Source: Bacteroidales bacterium
GTDB taxonomy: Bacteria > Bacteroidota > Bacteroidia > Bacteroidales > GWA2-32-17
DNA length: 41,619 nt
Assembly (NCBI GenBank): GCA_026416095.1
Contig: JAOAFV010000052.1
Span: 1 to 41,619, forward strand
Reading direction: 5' to 3'
Below, one piece after another: positions 34,303 through 41,619 of the stretch. A program made the position numbers and the translations under genes. Below the pieces are notes generated by a model. That model had not been told where the DNA came from, ran no database searches, and saw only the letters and a list, made by a program, of their open reading frames with translations. Position 1 is the stretch's first letter, and the number at the start of each line of letters is the position of its first letter.

Positions 34303-35523
34303 TTAATATAGTTTACTTAAAGCATATTTAATTCTTTTAACACCTTCAATAATATTTTCATCGGAAGTTGCGTATGAAAAGCGAATAAAGTTTTTAACTC
34401 CAAAAGGAGACCCTCCTATAACAGCAACATGGGCCTTTTCGAGTAAATAAAGACATAAGCTTTCATCGTCGGTAATAGTGTATTCACCATCAGTTAAGCC
34501 AATATAGTATGATGCATCGGCCAAGACATAAAAGGCACCTTGCGGAACGTTTATTTTTAGGTGCGGAATTTCCTTTAGTTGCGACAGTATAAGGTCTCGT
34601 CGATGTAAAAATATTTTGCACATTTGTTTAACTTTTTCTACATCACTTCTAAATGCAGCTACAGCGGCCATTTGAGCTATTGAAGAAGCACTAGATGTCA
34701 TTTGTCCTTGGATTTTTATTGCTGCTTTCGCAATCCATTCTGGGGCTGCCATAAAACCAATTCTATAACCGGGCATAGCGTATGCCTTTGAAACCCCATT
34801 GATTAGAATAACCTGATCATTTACTTCTGGAAAATTGGCTAAAGATATGTGTTCATCTGTAAAGTTTATTAATTCGTATATCTCATCAGAAATTACCATT
34901 ATGTGTTTGTATTTCTGAAGTACTGAAGCAAAATTTTTTAATTCTTCCTTGGAATATACCGAACCAGCAGGATTAGAAGGAGAACTATAGATAAATAATT
35001 TAGTTTTTGGTGTAATAGCTTTTTCTAATTGGTCAGGTGTAATTTTAAAATCGGTATCAAGAGATGATTCAATAAACACAGGAGTTCCGCGAGCAAGTTT
35101 AACCATTTCTGGATAACTTAACCAATAAGGCGATGGAATTATAACCTCATCGCCAGGGCTAACAAGACAGAGAATTGCATTCATTATACTGTGTTTAGCC
35201 CCATTCGATACCACTATTTGTTCTTTTTTATAATTTAATTTGTAATCGCGCTTTAATTTTTCAACAATTGCTTCTCGTAACTCATCGTACCCAGCAACAG
35301 GCGGATAAAAGGAGTAATTATTATCTATAGCTCTTTTTGCAGCTTCTTTTATTTCATCGCTAACAAAAAAATCTGGTTCTCCAATACTTAAGTTAATTAT
35401 GTTAATACCTTTAGCCTTTAATTCTTTTGTTTTTTGATTCATGGCTAAAGTGGCCGATTCAGATAATCTTTTTATCCTATCGGACAATAAATCTTCGTAA
35501 TTAATCTTTGTGCTCACTTTCAT
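34303..35523 (-). CDS. Aspartate aminotransferase, class I
   Basis: The 406-residue PLP enzyme transfers the amino group between aspartate and 2-oxoglutarate. Seen are INLSIGEPDFFVS near the N-terminus, SNGAKHSIMNAILCLVSPGD, YSSPSNPAGSVYS, the DEIYELI segment, the PLP-Lys in NGVSKAYAMPGYRIGF, and the Arg near the end (FIRFSYAT). I start it at ATG 35523, because the predicted -7 box (35544-35537) places transcription just upstream. The longer frame to 35595 would extend past it. Confidence 0.93.
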   Translation of the reverse strand: MKVSTKINYEDLLSDRIKRLSESATLAMNQKTKELKAKGINIINLSIGEPDFFVSDEIKEAAKRAIDNNYSFYPPVAGYDELREAIVEKLKRDYKLNYKKEQIVVSNGAKHSIMNAILCLVSPGDEVIIPSPYWLSYPEMVKLARGTPVFIESSLDTDFKITPDQLEKAITPKTKLFIYSSPSNPAGSVYSKEELKNFASVLQKYKHIMVISDEIYELINFTDEHISLANFPEVNDQVILINGVSKAYAMPGYRIGFMAAPEWIAKAAIKIQGQMTSSASSIAQMAAVAAFRSDVEKVKQMCKIFLHRRDLILSQLKEIPHLKINVPQGAFYVLADASYYIGLTDGEYTITDDESLCLYLLEKAHVAVIGGSPFGVKNFIRFSYATSDENIIEGVKRIKYALSKLY

Positions 35524-35528
35524 ATTAT

Positions 35529-35544
35529 TATTTTTGCAAAGGTA
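35529..35544. promoter_or_regulatory. Head-to-head -7 elements between aminotransferase and membrane protein genes
   Basis: TATTTTTGCAAAGGTA contains TATTTTTG on the plus strand and TACCTTTG on the minus strand, abutting at GC. This has the same TAnnTTTGCAAAnnTA geometry as 28367-28382. The minus copy lies 14 nt from the aminotransferase ATG and is the better supported of the two. Confidence 0.5.
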
Positions 35545-35564
35545 TGAAATAATTTTTTTTTTAA

Positions 35565-35572
35565 TAACTTTG
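35565..35572 (+). promoter_or_regulatory. Second -7 element before the conserved membrane protein
   Basis: TAACTTTG matches TAnnTTTG exactly and would start transcription near 35577, about 20 nt before the ATG at 35600. It is an alternative or additional promoter to the plus half of 35529-35544. No -33 box at proper spacing was found. Confidence 0.35.
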
Positions 35573-35599
35573 TGTTTGATAAAACTTATTAACATTTTT

Positions 35600-36121
35600 A
35601 TGAATGAAATTGGTACAATTTTGTTGGTTTTGCTTGTAGGTATCTTAGTATGGGCTACTGCTTATTACTTACTTAAATTATTTTTCGAGCGAGAGTATAA
35701 AAACGTTATTCTTGAAACAAAAAAAGATAATAAAAAATTAATATTACCCCTGCGGCTACAAGCTTATGAAAGACTTATACTGTTATTAGAAAGAATATCT
35801 CCTAATTCCTTAGTTATTAGAGCACAAAATATTAATAGCACTGCCTTTAATTTACATACTGAACTTCTTTCAATTATAAGAACTGAATTTGAACATAATT
35901 TATCGCAGCAGCTTTATATATCGAAGGAAGCATGGAATTTAATTTTAAATGCAAAAGAAAATGTTATTAAATTAATTAATCTTTCGGCTCAAGAAATTCC
36001 ACCAGATGCTCCTGCAACACAGTTAAGTAATCGCATTTTTACAGCATGGATACAAATAAACCCAACTCCTACTAGTGTTGCTATTGATTTCTTAAAAGAC
36101 GAAGCTCAAAAATTATTTTAA
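35600..36121 (+). CDS. Conserved Bacteroidota membrane protein of unknown function
   Basis: The 173-residue product begins MNEIGTILLVLLVGILVW, one TM helix at about 5-27. A cytoplasmic helical domain follows (LILPLRLQAYERLILLLERI), containing 'FEHNLSQQLYIS' and a C-terminal amphipathic helix. Proteins of this layout occur widely in Bacteroidota (possibly DUF7935, not certain). ATG 35600 is chosen because the longer frame starts inside the aminotransferase gene and upstream of both predicted promoters. Confidence 0.75.
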   Translation: MNEIGTILLVLLVGILVWATAYYLLKLFFEREYKNVILETKKDNKKLILPLRLQAYERLILLLERISPNSLVIRAQNINSTAFNLHTELLSIIRTEFEHNLSQQLYISKEAWNLILNAKENVIKLINLSAQEIPPDAPATQLSNRIFTAWIQINPTPTSVAIDFLKDEAQKLF

Positions 36122-36136
36122 TTTTTTTATTTAAGA

Positions 36137-36164
36137 AATTATTATTCACAAATTATTATTCACA
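36137..36164 (+). repeat. Perfect 14-bp tandem repeat
   Basis: AATTATTATTCACA occurs twice in tandem behind the membrane-protein gene. It looks like a slippage product, with no function inferred. Confidence 0.7.
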
Positions 36165-36287
36165 GGCTTAATAAAATCAAGATAAATGGTTTAAAAGTAT
36201 AAATTAAAAAATTACTTCTAATTATTTTTTTAAATCTTTTTTACCTGCCGGAGAATGTTTTCTAAATGAATTTATCAAAATTAATTA

Positions 36288-36647
36288 TTATTCTGAATTA
36301 GTTTTTCCTTTTTTTAATTCATCCCAAAATTCTATAGCTCTTCTTATATGAGGTATTAAAATGGTGCCACTTACAGTCATAGCAACCGAAAAAACTTCAA
36401 ATAATTCCTTTTCCGAAATGTTTAAAGCATAACACTGTTCAATATGATATTTTACACAATCATCGCATCGTAATACGAGCGAAGCAACTAAACCAAGCAT
36501 TTCTTTTGTTTTTCTATCGAGTGCTCCATCTTGATATGCAAGAGTGTCAATAGAGAAAATTCTTTTTATTACTTTATTGTCAGACAATAAAATTCTTTTA
36601 TTCATTTTTGCCCGATATTGGTTAAATTCTTTTATTTTTTTGCTCAT
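36288..36647 (-). CDS. AhpD-like carboxymuconolactone decarboxylase-family protein
   Basis: The 119-residue helical protein has the AhpD-type redox site: Cys61 and Cys64 in LRCDDCVKYH with His68. This is the CxxC-x3-H pattern of peroxidase-reducing or disulfide-active members. The substrate is unknown, and a thiol/peroxide role is the family expectation. It follows miaB by 17 nt and is probably in its operon. Confidence 0.85.
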   Translation of the reverse strand: MSKKIKEFNQYRAKMNKRILLSDNKVIKRIFSIDTLAYQDGALDRKTKEMLGLVASLVLRCDDCVKYHIEQCYALNISEKELFEVFSVAMTVSGTILIPHIRRAIEFWDELKKGKTNSE

Positions 36648-36664
36648 AATCTTTTTTTACTTAA

Positions 36665-37978
36665 TTATTTTATTATTTTTCCAATTAAAGTAGCCGATGT
36701 AACTTTTTCGATAAATACATTTACGTAAGTACCTTTTTCAATTGGTACCGGCGAACTAAATACCACAACTTTATTTTGTGAATTCCGACCCATATATTCA
36801 CTTTTATTTTTTTTAGAAGTACCTTCAACTAGTACTTCGTATGTTTTGCCAATATCGTTTTTTTTAGATAATAACCCAAGTTTATTTTGTAAATTGATTA
36901 CCTTTTTTAAACGTTCAATTTTTATTTCTTCAGGAACGTTATCTTTTAAATTATAGTAGGCGTAAGTACCTTCGCGTGGGTTATATTTAAACATAAAAGC
37001 ATGATCAAAAATTACTTCGTTCATTAACGAAAGAGTTTCTTTAAAATCTTCGTCGGTTTCGTTGCAAAAACCTACCATTATATCGGTTGTAATGGCACAT
37101 GATGGAATTATTTTTTTTATTGCCTTAATCCTTTCTAGATAGTATTCGCGTGTATATTTTCTATTCATTAATGCCAATATTTTATTACTTCCAGATTGCA
37201 CTGGTAAGTGTATGTGTTTGCAAATATTAGGATATTTAGCAACAGTTTCAAGAACTTTATTGCTTATGTCTTTAGGATGATTAGTAGAAAATCTTATACG
37301 CATTCCGGGAAAATTTATGGCAATACGTTGTAATAAATCGGCAAAATCAACTTCTTCGTATCTATATGAATCGACATTTTGGCCAATTAGTATTATTTCT
37401 TTTATACCTTTTAGAAGGGCTTTTTCTATTTCTTTTAATATCACCTCGGGCTTTTTACTACGCTCTTTCCCTCTTACGTATGGTACTATGCAATATGAAC
37501 AAAAATTTTCGCAACCCCTTGTAATAGCCACATAGGTGCTTATGCCATTCGAAAGAAAATGGTGAGGTATTATATCTTCGTATGTTTCGTTTGAATTTAA
37601 AACAGTTTTTATAGATTTTATTCCTTGTGTACTATCGATTATTGCCTTAACTATGTTGTGATATTCATCAGGACCAATAACAAAATCTACAAAAGGAAAA
37701 TTATTTATAATGTCTTCCTTTATTCTTTGGGCCATACAACCAACTACACCTAAAATGAAGTCTTTCTTCTTTTTCTTTCTACTTTCGAAATGTTTTAACC
37801 TGTTAAAAACCTTATCTTCGGCTGTTTTTCTTATGCTGCATGTATTTATTATAATTACGTTTGCCTGACGATCGTCGTGGGTTTGTTTAAAGTCTGAAGA
37901 TATAAGAATAGAACTTATTAGTTCGCTGTCATAAACATTCATTTGGCATCCGTATGTTTCAATATAGAATTGATACAT
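36665..37978 (-). CDS. miaB: tRNA methylthiotransferase MiaB
   Basis: The 437-residue radical-SAM enzyme adds the 2-methylthio group to i6A37 of tRNAs. The N-terminal domain has its three cluster Cys in ETYGCQMN, INTCSIRK and VVGCMAQR. The SAM cluster Cys are in RGCENFCSYCIVPYVRG. A TRAM domain ends the protein (YMGRNSQNKVVVF). I start at ATG 37978 (MYQFYIETYGCQMN), because the frame to 38044 adds a non-conserved extension and would begin upstream of the likely transcription start. Confidence 0.95.
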   Translation of the reverse strand: MYQFYIETYGCQMNVYDSELISSILISSDFKQTHDDRQANVIIINTCSIRKTAEDKVFNRLKHFESRKKKKKDFILGVVGCMAQRIKEDIINNFPFVDFVIGPDEYHNIVKAIIDSTQGIKSIKTVLNSNETYEDIIPHHFLSNGISTYVAITRGCENFCSYCIVPYVRGKERSKKPEVILKEIEKALLKGIKEIILIGQNVDSYRYEEVDFADLLQRIAINFPGMRIRFSTNHPKDISNKVLETVAKYPNICKHIHLPVQSGSNKILALMNRKYTREYYLERIKAIKKIIPSCAITTDIMVGFCNETDEDFKETLSLMNEVIFDHAFMFKYNPREGTYAYYNLKDNVPEEIKIERLKKVINLQNKLGLLSKKNDIGKTYEVLVEGTSKKNKSEYMGRNSQNKVVVFSSPVPIEKGTYVNVFIEKVTSATLIGKIIK

Positions 37979-37983
37979 ATGCT

Positions 37984-37991
37984 CAAAGTTA
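37984..37991 (-). promoter_or_regulatory. -7 element abutting the miaB start
   Basis: The minus strand reads TAACTTTG, ending 6 nt before the ATG at 37978. The start expected 4-6 nt after the box would coincide with the ATG, implying a leaderless mRNA if the start choice is right. No well-spaced -33 box is visible. Confidence 0.4.
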
Positions 37992-38235
37992 TTGTATTCA
38001 TAGCAAAAAAAAAATGCTAATAATCTGCTAATTAAATTTAACATAATTGAAAGTGAATCATTATGTTATTTTGTTACACAAAACTTCTTTAGTATCAATA
38101 AATTTGCATGTTTTTCTAAGGAGAAACTATTATCCAAAATCATTCACGTTGACTGAGTTCTTTATTTAATTTACTTTTCTTGCTAACTAATTAATTAAAA
38201 GAAAAATATGTACAGGCGTTTTATTAGATAATGAT

Positions 38236-38266
38236 TTTGATATTTAGTTTGTTTGAATTAATTTTG
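38236..38266 (+). promoter_or_regulatory. -33/-7 promoter of the universal stress protein operon
   Basis: TTTG (38236-38239) and TAATTTTG (38259-38266) are spaced 19 nt, close to the ideal. Transcription should start near 38271. That excludes the upstream in-frame ATG at 38231 and supports ATG 38288. Confidence 0.65.
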
Positions 38267-38287
38267 TATTTGAAATATAATAAATAT

Positions 38288-39136
38288 ATGGAAACCAGAG
38301 AAAACATTATTCTTGTGCCTGTTGATTTTACGGAACAATCGAATTATGCAATAGAATTTTCTTATAACATTGCACAAATGTCTAATGCAAGTATTTACTT
38401 ATGTCATGTTGTTACTGAGAATAATCCTTTATGGGGGCTTTTTGGTAAAAAAGAACAAAATAACTTAGTAGAAAAATTAAAGGAAAAACTTTCAGATTAT
38501 GCAAACTTACTTGTAAAAAAAACTGGATTAAAAATATATTCATATGTAACTCATGGCCCTCTTGTAGAGTCGATAATAGAAACAGCAGAAAAATTAAAGG
38601 TTAAATTTTTAATAATGGGGACCCATGTAAAGTCGTCGCTTAAAACTAAATTGATAGGAAGTAATGCCTTAAGAATAATAAACGAGGCTTCTTTCCCTGT
38701 AATAACACTAAAGCAAAAACCTGTAAATAATGTAATTAAAAACATCATTTTGCCATTAGATTTAACAAAGGAAACAAAACAAAAAGTAAGCTATGCAATT
38801 CATTTTGGCAGATATTTTAATGCAGTAGTTCATGTTTGTACTGTTAATACCAGTAACGATACTTATATTATGGGTAGATTAAAACTTCAGCTTGAACAGG
38901 TTTATAATTTTATAAGTGCACAAAATATTGAATGTACACAAACATTTTTAACGTCGGAAGGGGGAAATGATAATGTTTATAAAGCTTTGTATAATTTCTC
39001 TCATGAAAGAAATGCGGACTTAATTATGATAATGACTCAACAAGAAACAAATTTTACACGGTTAGTGATAGGATCGTTAGCTCAAGAGATAATCAACAAT
39101 TTTGATATTCCTGTAATGAGTATTGCGCCTAAATAA
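38288..39136 (+). CDS. Tandem universal stress protein (two UspA domains)
   Basis: The 282-residue cytoplasmic protein has two Usp folds: about 5-142 (IILVPVDFTEQSNYAIEFSY to FPVITLK) and about 148-282 (IILPLDLTKETKQKVSYAIH to IPVMSIAPK). The first domain has a phosphate-loop-like segment GTHVKSSLKTKLIGSNALR, so ATP binding is plausible. The second has 'LVIGSLAQEI' with the GS part kept. Tandem Usp proteins are common stress proteins in Bacteroidota. It is the first gene of a four-gene operon. Confidence 0.9.
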   Translation: METRENIILVPVDFTEQSNYAIEFSYNIAQMSNASIYLCHVVTENNPLWGLFGKKEQNNLVEKLKEKLSDYANLLVKKTGLKIYSYVTHGPLVESIIETAEKLKVKFLIMGTHVKSSLKTKLIGSNALRIINEASFPVITLKQKPVNNVIKNIILPLDLTKETKQKVSYAIHFGRYFNAVVHVCTVNTSNDTYIMGRLKLQLEQVYNFISAQNIECTQTFLTSEGGNDNVYKALYNFSHERNADLIMIMTQQETNFTRLVIGSLAQEIINNFDIPVMSIAPK

Positions 39137-39139
39137 TTT

Positions 39140-40000
39140 ATGAAATATTTTTTTTGTATTGTTTTCTTTTTGCTTCTGGGGTCTTGTAATCATTATAAAA
39201 TTAATGAGAGCGATAATGTTCTAATTGAAAAAAATATATTTTGTGCATACATTATTAGTGAAAAAGATTTAAGGAATGAGATATTTAATAATAATTTTTT
39301 ATTAAGTACTTTTTTTACTTTTTTGCTTCAAAAATTAAAAGATATTATAATTTATAATTCATGTTTTAGTGATACAGTTTTTCGGGCAATTGGAAAAAAT
39401 GAAAAAAACAATATTATCGATAAATTTATAAAAGAAAAAAATTTTTACAATGCAATTTATTTTTTTGAAAAGTGGCATTTAGATACTTTAAATGGAATAA
39501 ATTTTAAGAAAGAACCACTTTATTGGTCGCCAGTGTACTTTAATGACAGTGCTAGGCTATTAAAGATACCTTTCAAAATTAAAAATACTGAAAAAATATC
39601 AAAAAATGTAGTGAAAGTTAAAACTAAATATGAAATAAATATTGATGATACCATTTTATTAATGAATTCTAATATTAATGTTTCAACATTAAAGAGAATA
39701 TTATCTGAAATAGCATTAAGTATTAAATTTAAGGTTTATGACCCTTTTTCTTTAAAAGTTTTAGATAAAAATACTATAAGAAAAAAATTAGAAATTGTAA
39801 ATGGAAGTGATTTTTCGAATGTATCAATTTCCAGTTTATTGTTCGAAGAATGGTGGTTTATTGATACTGTAACTTTTAGCATAAACAAAAAAATAATATC
39901 TCTAGCTCCTGTATTATATGAATACAATGAAGATAATGAATTAAATAAAAAAATTTTATTTGTGTTATTTTTAGAAGGTAAACCTCATAAAATTATATAA
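39140..40000 (+). CDS. Lipoprotein with GldN/PorN-like sequence
   Basis: The 286-residue protein has a signal with lipobox L-G-S-C (Cys16). Its C-terminal third (FEEWWFIDTV, KKIISLAPVLYE, KKILFVLFLEG) follows the pattern of the T9SS ring protein GldN/PorN, where a W-[YW]-F block is followed by 'K.R.IGI.PV' and 'LFWVFFP'. A segment near 185-215 (STLKRILSEIALSIKFKVYD) also recalls GldN's 'SLYDVLTKAIKSGKI..Y'. The similarity was judged by eye and is distant, and GldN itself is not a lipoprotein. It lies 3 nt after the Usp gene. It could be a degenerate or specialised paralogue. Confidence 0.5.
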   Translation: MKYFFCIVFFLLLGSCNHYKINESDNVLIEKNIFCAYIISEKDLRNEIFNNNFLLSTFFTFLLQKLKDIIIYNSCFSDTVFRAIGKNEKNNIIDKFIKEKNFYNAIYFFEKWHLDTLNGINFKKEPLYWSPVYFNDSARLLKIPFKIKNTEKISKNVVKVKTKYEINIDDTILLMNSNINVSTLKRILSEIALSIKFKVYDPFSLKVLDKNTIRKKLEIVNGSDFSNVSISSLLFEEWWFIDTVTFSINKKIISLAPVLYEYNEDNELNKKILFVLFLEGKPHKII

Positions 40001-40004
40001 ATTA

Positions 40005-40736
40005 ATGAAAATTTTAATTTTGATTATTATAATTGTTGCTTTTTGTTGGAATAGAGCTATAAATCAAACTTTTATTGAAAATCTGAAAAAACATAAACGA
40101 GTTCAAGAAGCAATAAGCGAAAAGCAAGCAATAATAGAAGTATTGTTATTGGCTAATAATTTAAAGATAGATAGTTTCGAGGTTTTTATTAGAATTTTTA
40201 AAAAAGAAAAGCTCCTAGAACTATGGGGCAAGAATAAAAATGATAAGAATTGGAAATTAATAAAGATTTACAGTTTATGTATTAAAATTGGCCCATTAGG
40301 GCCAAGGGTTAACAAAATTGATGAACTTCCAGAAGGCGTTTACAATATTGATAATTTTGATGCTGAAAGTAGCTTTGTTCTTGCTTTAAAATTAAATTAC
40401 CCTAATCCAGTAGATAATTTTTACATTCAGAGCTCTACCTCGCCTGTATATATTTGCGGACAATGTTTTTCTTTAGGTAATTTTGGTATAAGTGAACCTT
40501 ATATTAAGGAATTGTTTTTATTTGCAATTTATGCAGTTGCAAATGGACAGAGTAAAATACCCGTGCATATTTTCCCTTGTAGAATGAATGATGAAAATTT
40601 AAAAATTCTTGTCGAGACAAACAACAAATACGAAAAATTCTGGGCTAGTTTAGCTTCTGTTTACAAGTTTTTTGAAAACAATAAAATAATTCCTAATATT
40701 ATTTTAAATGCTGATGGAACATATCATATTAAATGA
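40005..40736 (+). CDS. L,D-transpeptidase (YafK-like) fold protein lacking the catalytic Cys
   Basis: The 243-residue protein has a signal-anchor (about 1-20) and then the pattern of ErfK/YafK-type L,D-transpeptidases: FEVFIRIFKKEKLLELWGK, 'LCIKIGPLGPRVNKIDELPE', GVYNIDNF, LKLNYPNPVDNF, and a C-terminal 'IPVHIFPCRM'. Active members of this group carry a His-Gly...Cys-x-Ser-x-Gly-Cys block. Here it reads YICGQCFSLGNFGIS, so the His position is Cys151 and the catalytic Cys position is Asn159. It is probably an inactive, peptidoglycan-binding or scaffold derivative, unless Cys151 or Cys154 takes over. The gene is 4 nt after the GldN-like lipoprotein gene and overlaps cdd by 4 nt. Confidence 0.7.
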   Translation: MKILILIIIIVAFCWNRAINQTFIENLKKHKRVQEAISEKQAIIEVLLLANNLKIDSFEVFIRIFKKEKLLELWGKNKNDKNWKLIKIYSLCIKIGPLGPRVNKIDELPEGVYNIDNFDAESSFVLALKLNYPNPVDNFYIQSSTSPVYICGQCFSLGNFGISEPYIKELFLFAIYAVANGQSKIPVHIFPCRMNDENLKILVETNNKYEKFWASLASVYKFFENNKIIPNIILNADGTYHIK

Positions 40737-41227
40737 GGCACTTTATGAAAAGTAAAATAATTAACATTGAGTATATTGAATATAATAGTATCGACGAATT
40801 AGGATCGCAATATAATCGGCTAGTGGAAAAGGCAATAGAAGCTGCAAAATATGCTTATGCTCCTTATTCAAATTTTAAGGTTGGAGCAGCTCTTTTAATG
40901 AAAGATAACACAATAATAACTGGTAATAATCAAGAAAATGCTGCTTATCCTTCAGGCTTATGCGCTGAACGTGTTGCTTTATTTTACGCAAAATCTATAA
41001 ATCCTGATAATGTTATTGTTGCTTTAGCTATAATTGCTATTCAAAATAATGAAATAACAGATTATCCTGTTTCGCCATGTGGTTCTTGTCGTCAGGTAAT
41101 CGCCGAAGTAATTGAAAGACAAAAAAATACAATTGTACTAATACTTGCTGGTAAAAATAAAGTTTTTTTAATACCCGATGCTTTGCAATTATTGCCATTA
41201 AAATTTTCTTTTGTTAAGGAGAAATAA
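40733..41227 (+). CDS. cdd: Cytidine deaminase
   Basis: The 164-residue zinc enzyme deaminates cytidine and deoxycytidine for pyrimidine salvage. It has the NFKVGAALL segment and the zinc motif Cys-Ala-Glu (CAERV) with PCGSCRQ. The first ATG overlaps the previous stop as ATGA, and a second start four codons later (40745) is equally likely. The N-terminus is about 25 residues longer than in short bacterial Cdd, as is usual in Bacteroidota. Confidence 0.93.
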   Translation: MRHFMKSKIINIEYIEYNSIDELGSQYNRLVEKAIEAAKYAYAPYSNFKVGAALLMKDNTIITGNNQENAAYPSGLCAERVALFYAKSINPDNVIVALAIIAIQNNEITDYPVSPCGSCRQVIAEVIERQKNTIVLILAGKNKVFLIPDALQLLPLKFSFVKEK

Positions 41228-41619
41228 GTAAAAAAGTGTAATTTTTGAGATATTTGTGTAAAAATTTTATTGAGAACTTTACAAAAGGTTTTTGCAAAGG
41301 TTTCTTTTAGATAATTTTTTAAGGTCTCAAAATTTAATGGCAGTAGTTGTTATATTGCTCTCTTTACTTTTTTAGAATTTTTTTAACTCACTTTTCTGAG
41401 TAATAGATAATAAACGAAGCAAAAAAACACTAAGAGCATGTAAAAAAAATTATAATACATTTTAAGAAATTTTTTCATTATTGTCAAAAATATTTTTTTC
41501 ATAATAATAAATGGTAGATATTCAATTATTTTCATAATTTCTACTTTTACAACACACTCCTCCATTTATTTTTTACCACAATCTTAATTGCATTTCATCG
41601 CATTGGTTTTCTTATCCTT
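41228..41619. other. AT-rich window end
   Basis: The 392-bp end holds a partial dispersed repeat (41275-41297). A 60-codon minus-strand frame (41383-41565) is strongly hydrophobic (IIMKKIFLTIMKKFLKMYYN); I cannot tell a small membrane peptide from chance. Nothing else is recognised. Confidence 0.4.
41275..41297 (-). repeat. Partial dispersed intergenic repeat, copy C (inverted)
   Basis: The plus strand reads AACTTTACAAAAGGTTTTTG and continues CAA. That is the reverse complement of the start of copies A and B (TTGCAAAACCTTTTGTAAAG) with one substitution and one inserted T. GCAAAGGTTTC and AAGGTCTC follow nearby, like the far end of the element. Confidence 0.5.

Larger units (their letters stand above)
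37979..38287. other. Divergent intergenic region between miaB and the universal stress gene
   Basis: This 309-bp AT-rich gap carries the predicted promoters of both neighbouring genes (37984-37991 minus and 38236-38266 plus). No gene, RNA or repeat is evident in the centre. Confidence 0.5.

Noticed and set aside
35510-35599. N-terminal extension of the conserved membrane protein
   Set aside because: It would begin with a non-ATG codon inside the aminotransferase gene and overlap both predicted promoters; ATG 35600 precedes a clean TM helix.
38231-38287. Upstream ATG extension of the universal stress protein
   Set aside because: The -33/-7 promoter at 38236-38266 lies inside the extension, and the Usp family starts at the Met at 38288.
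41383-41565. 60-codon hydrophobic minus-strand frame near the right edge
   Set aside because: It is low-complexity, without recognisable promoter or family, and is expected by chance in AT-rich DNA; mentioned only within the intergenic entry.

Overview
The window looks like chromosomal DNA from a member of the Bacteroidota. The evidence is strong AT richness (GC roughly 30% by eye), many TAnnTTTG promoter elements close to start codons, almost no Shine-Dalgarno sites, proteins with type IX secretion (T9SS) sorting tails, a SprB-like/PorP-like gliding-surface gene pair, and a complete Bat (Bacteroides aerotolerance) operon. Order and species cannot be read from the sequence. The left edge lies inside a CRISPR array, which is a common place for a contig to break.

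Layout. 6-628: the leader-distal end of a CRISPR array, five intact repeats followed by four progressively decayed ones, with no cas genes in view. 1072-3549 (minus): an OmpA/TPR lipoprotein and a small T9SS cargo protein. 3646-10045 (minus): a TetR - TolC - periplasmic adaptor - RND pump - PII-like protein operon. 10213-16577 (plus): a 36-residue GG-leader-like peptide gene, a 1776-codon SprB-repeat adhesin-like protein and its PorP/SprF partner. 17164-19497 (minus): a secreted M14 zinc carboxypeptidase with a T9SS tail. It is flanked on both sides by copies of one intergenic repeat. 19830-28357 (minus): the Bat operon, moxR - unknown - DUF58 - membrane protein - batA - batBC fusion - batD - batE.

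28442-33938 (plus): truA, then the two halves of transketolase separated by a secreted von Willebrand A protein, followed without a gap by an ECF sigma factor, a probable membrane-anchored partner and a Spy-like periplasmic protein. 34303-36121: an aspartate aminotransferase and a conserved membrane protein, divergently transcribed. 36288-37978 (minus): miaB and an AhpD-like protein. 38288-41227 (plus): a tandem universal stress protein, a lipoprotein with GldN-like sequence, an L,D-transpeptidase-like protein that has lost its catalytic Cys, and cytidine deaminase.

Most of the window is envelope biology: surface display through T9SS, efflux, and envelope or oxidative stress complexes built on vWA and MoxR proteins. 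The most unusual observations are the orphan RiPP-precursor-like peptide directly upstream of the SprB-like gene, the vWA gene inside the transketolase operon, the PII-like gene coupled to an RND pump, the apparent pseudo-L,D-transpeptidase next to a GldN-like lipoprotein, palindromic head-to-head promoter elements between divergent genes, and a family of dispersed intergenic repeats.
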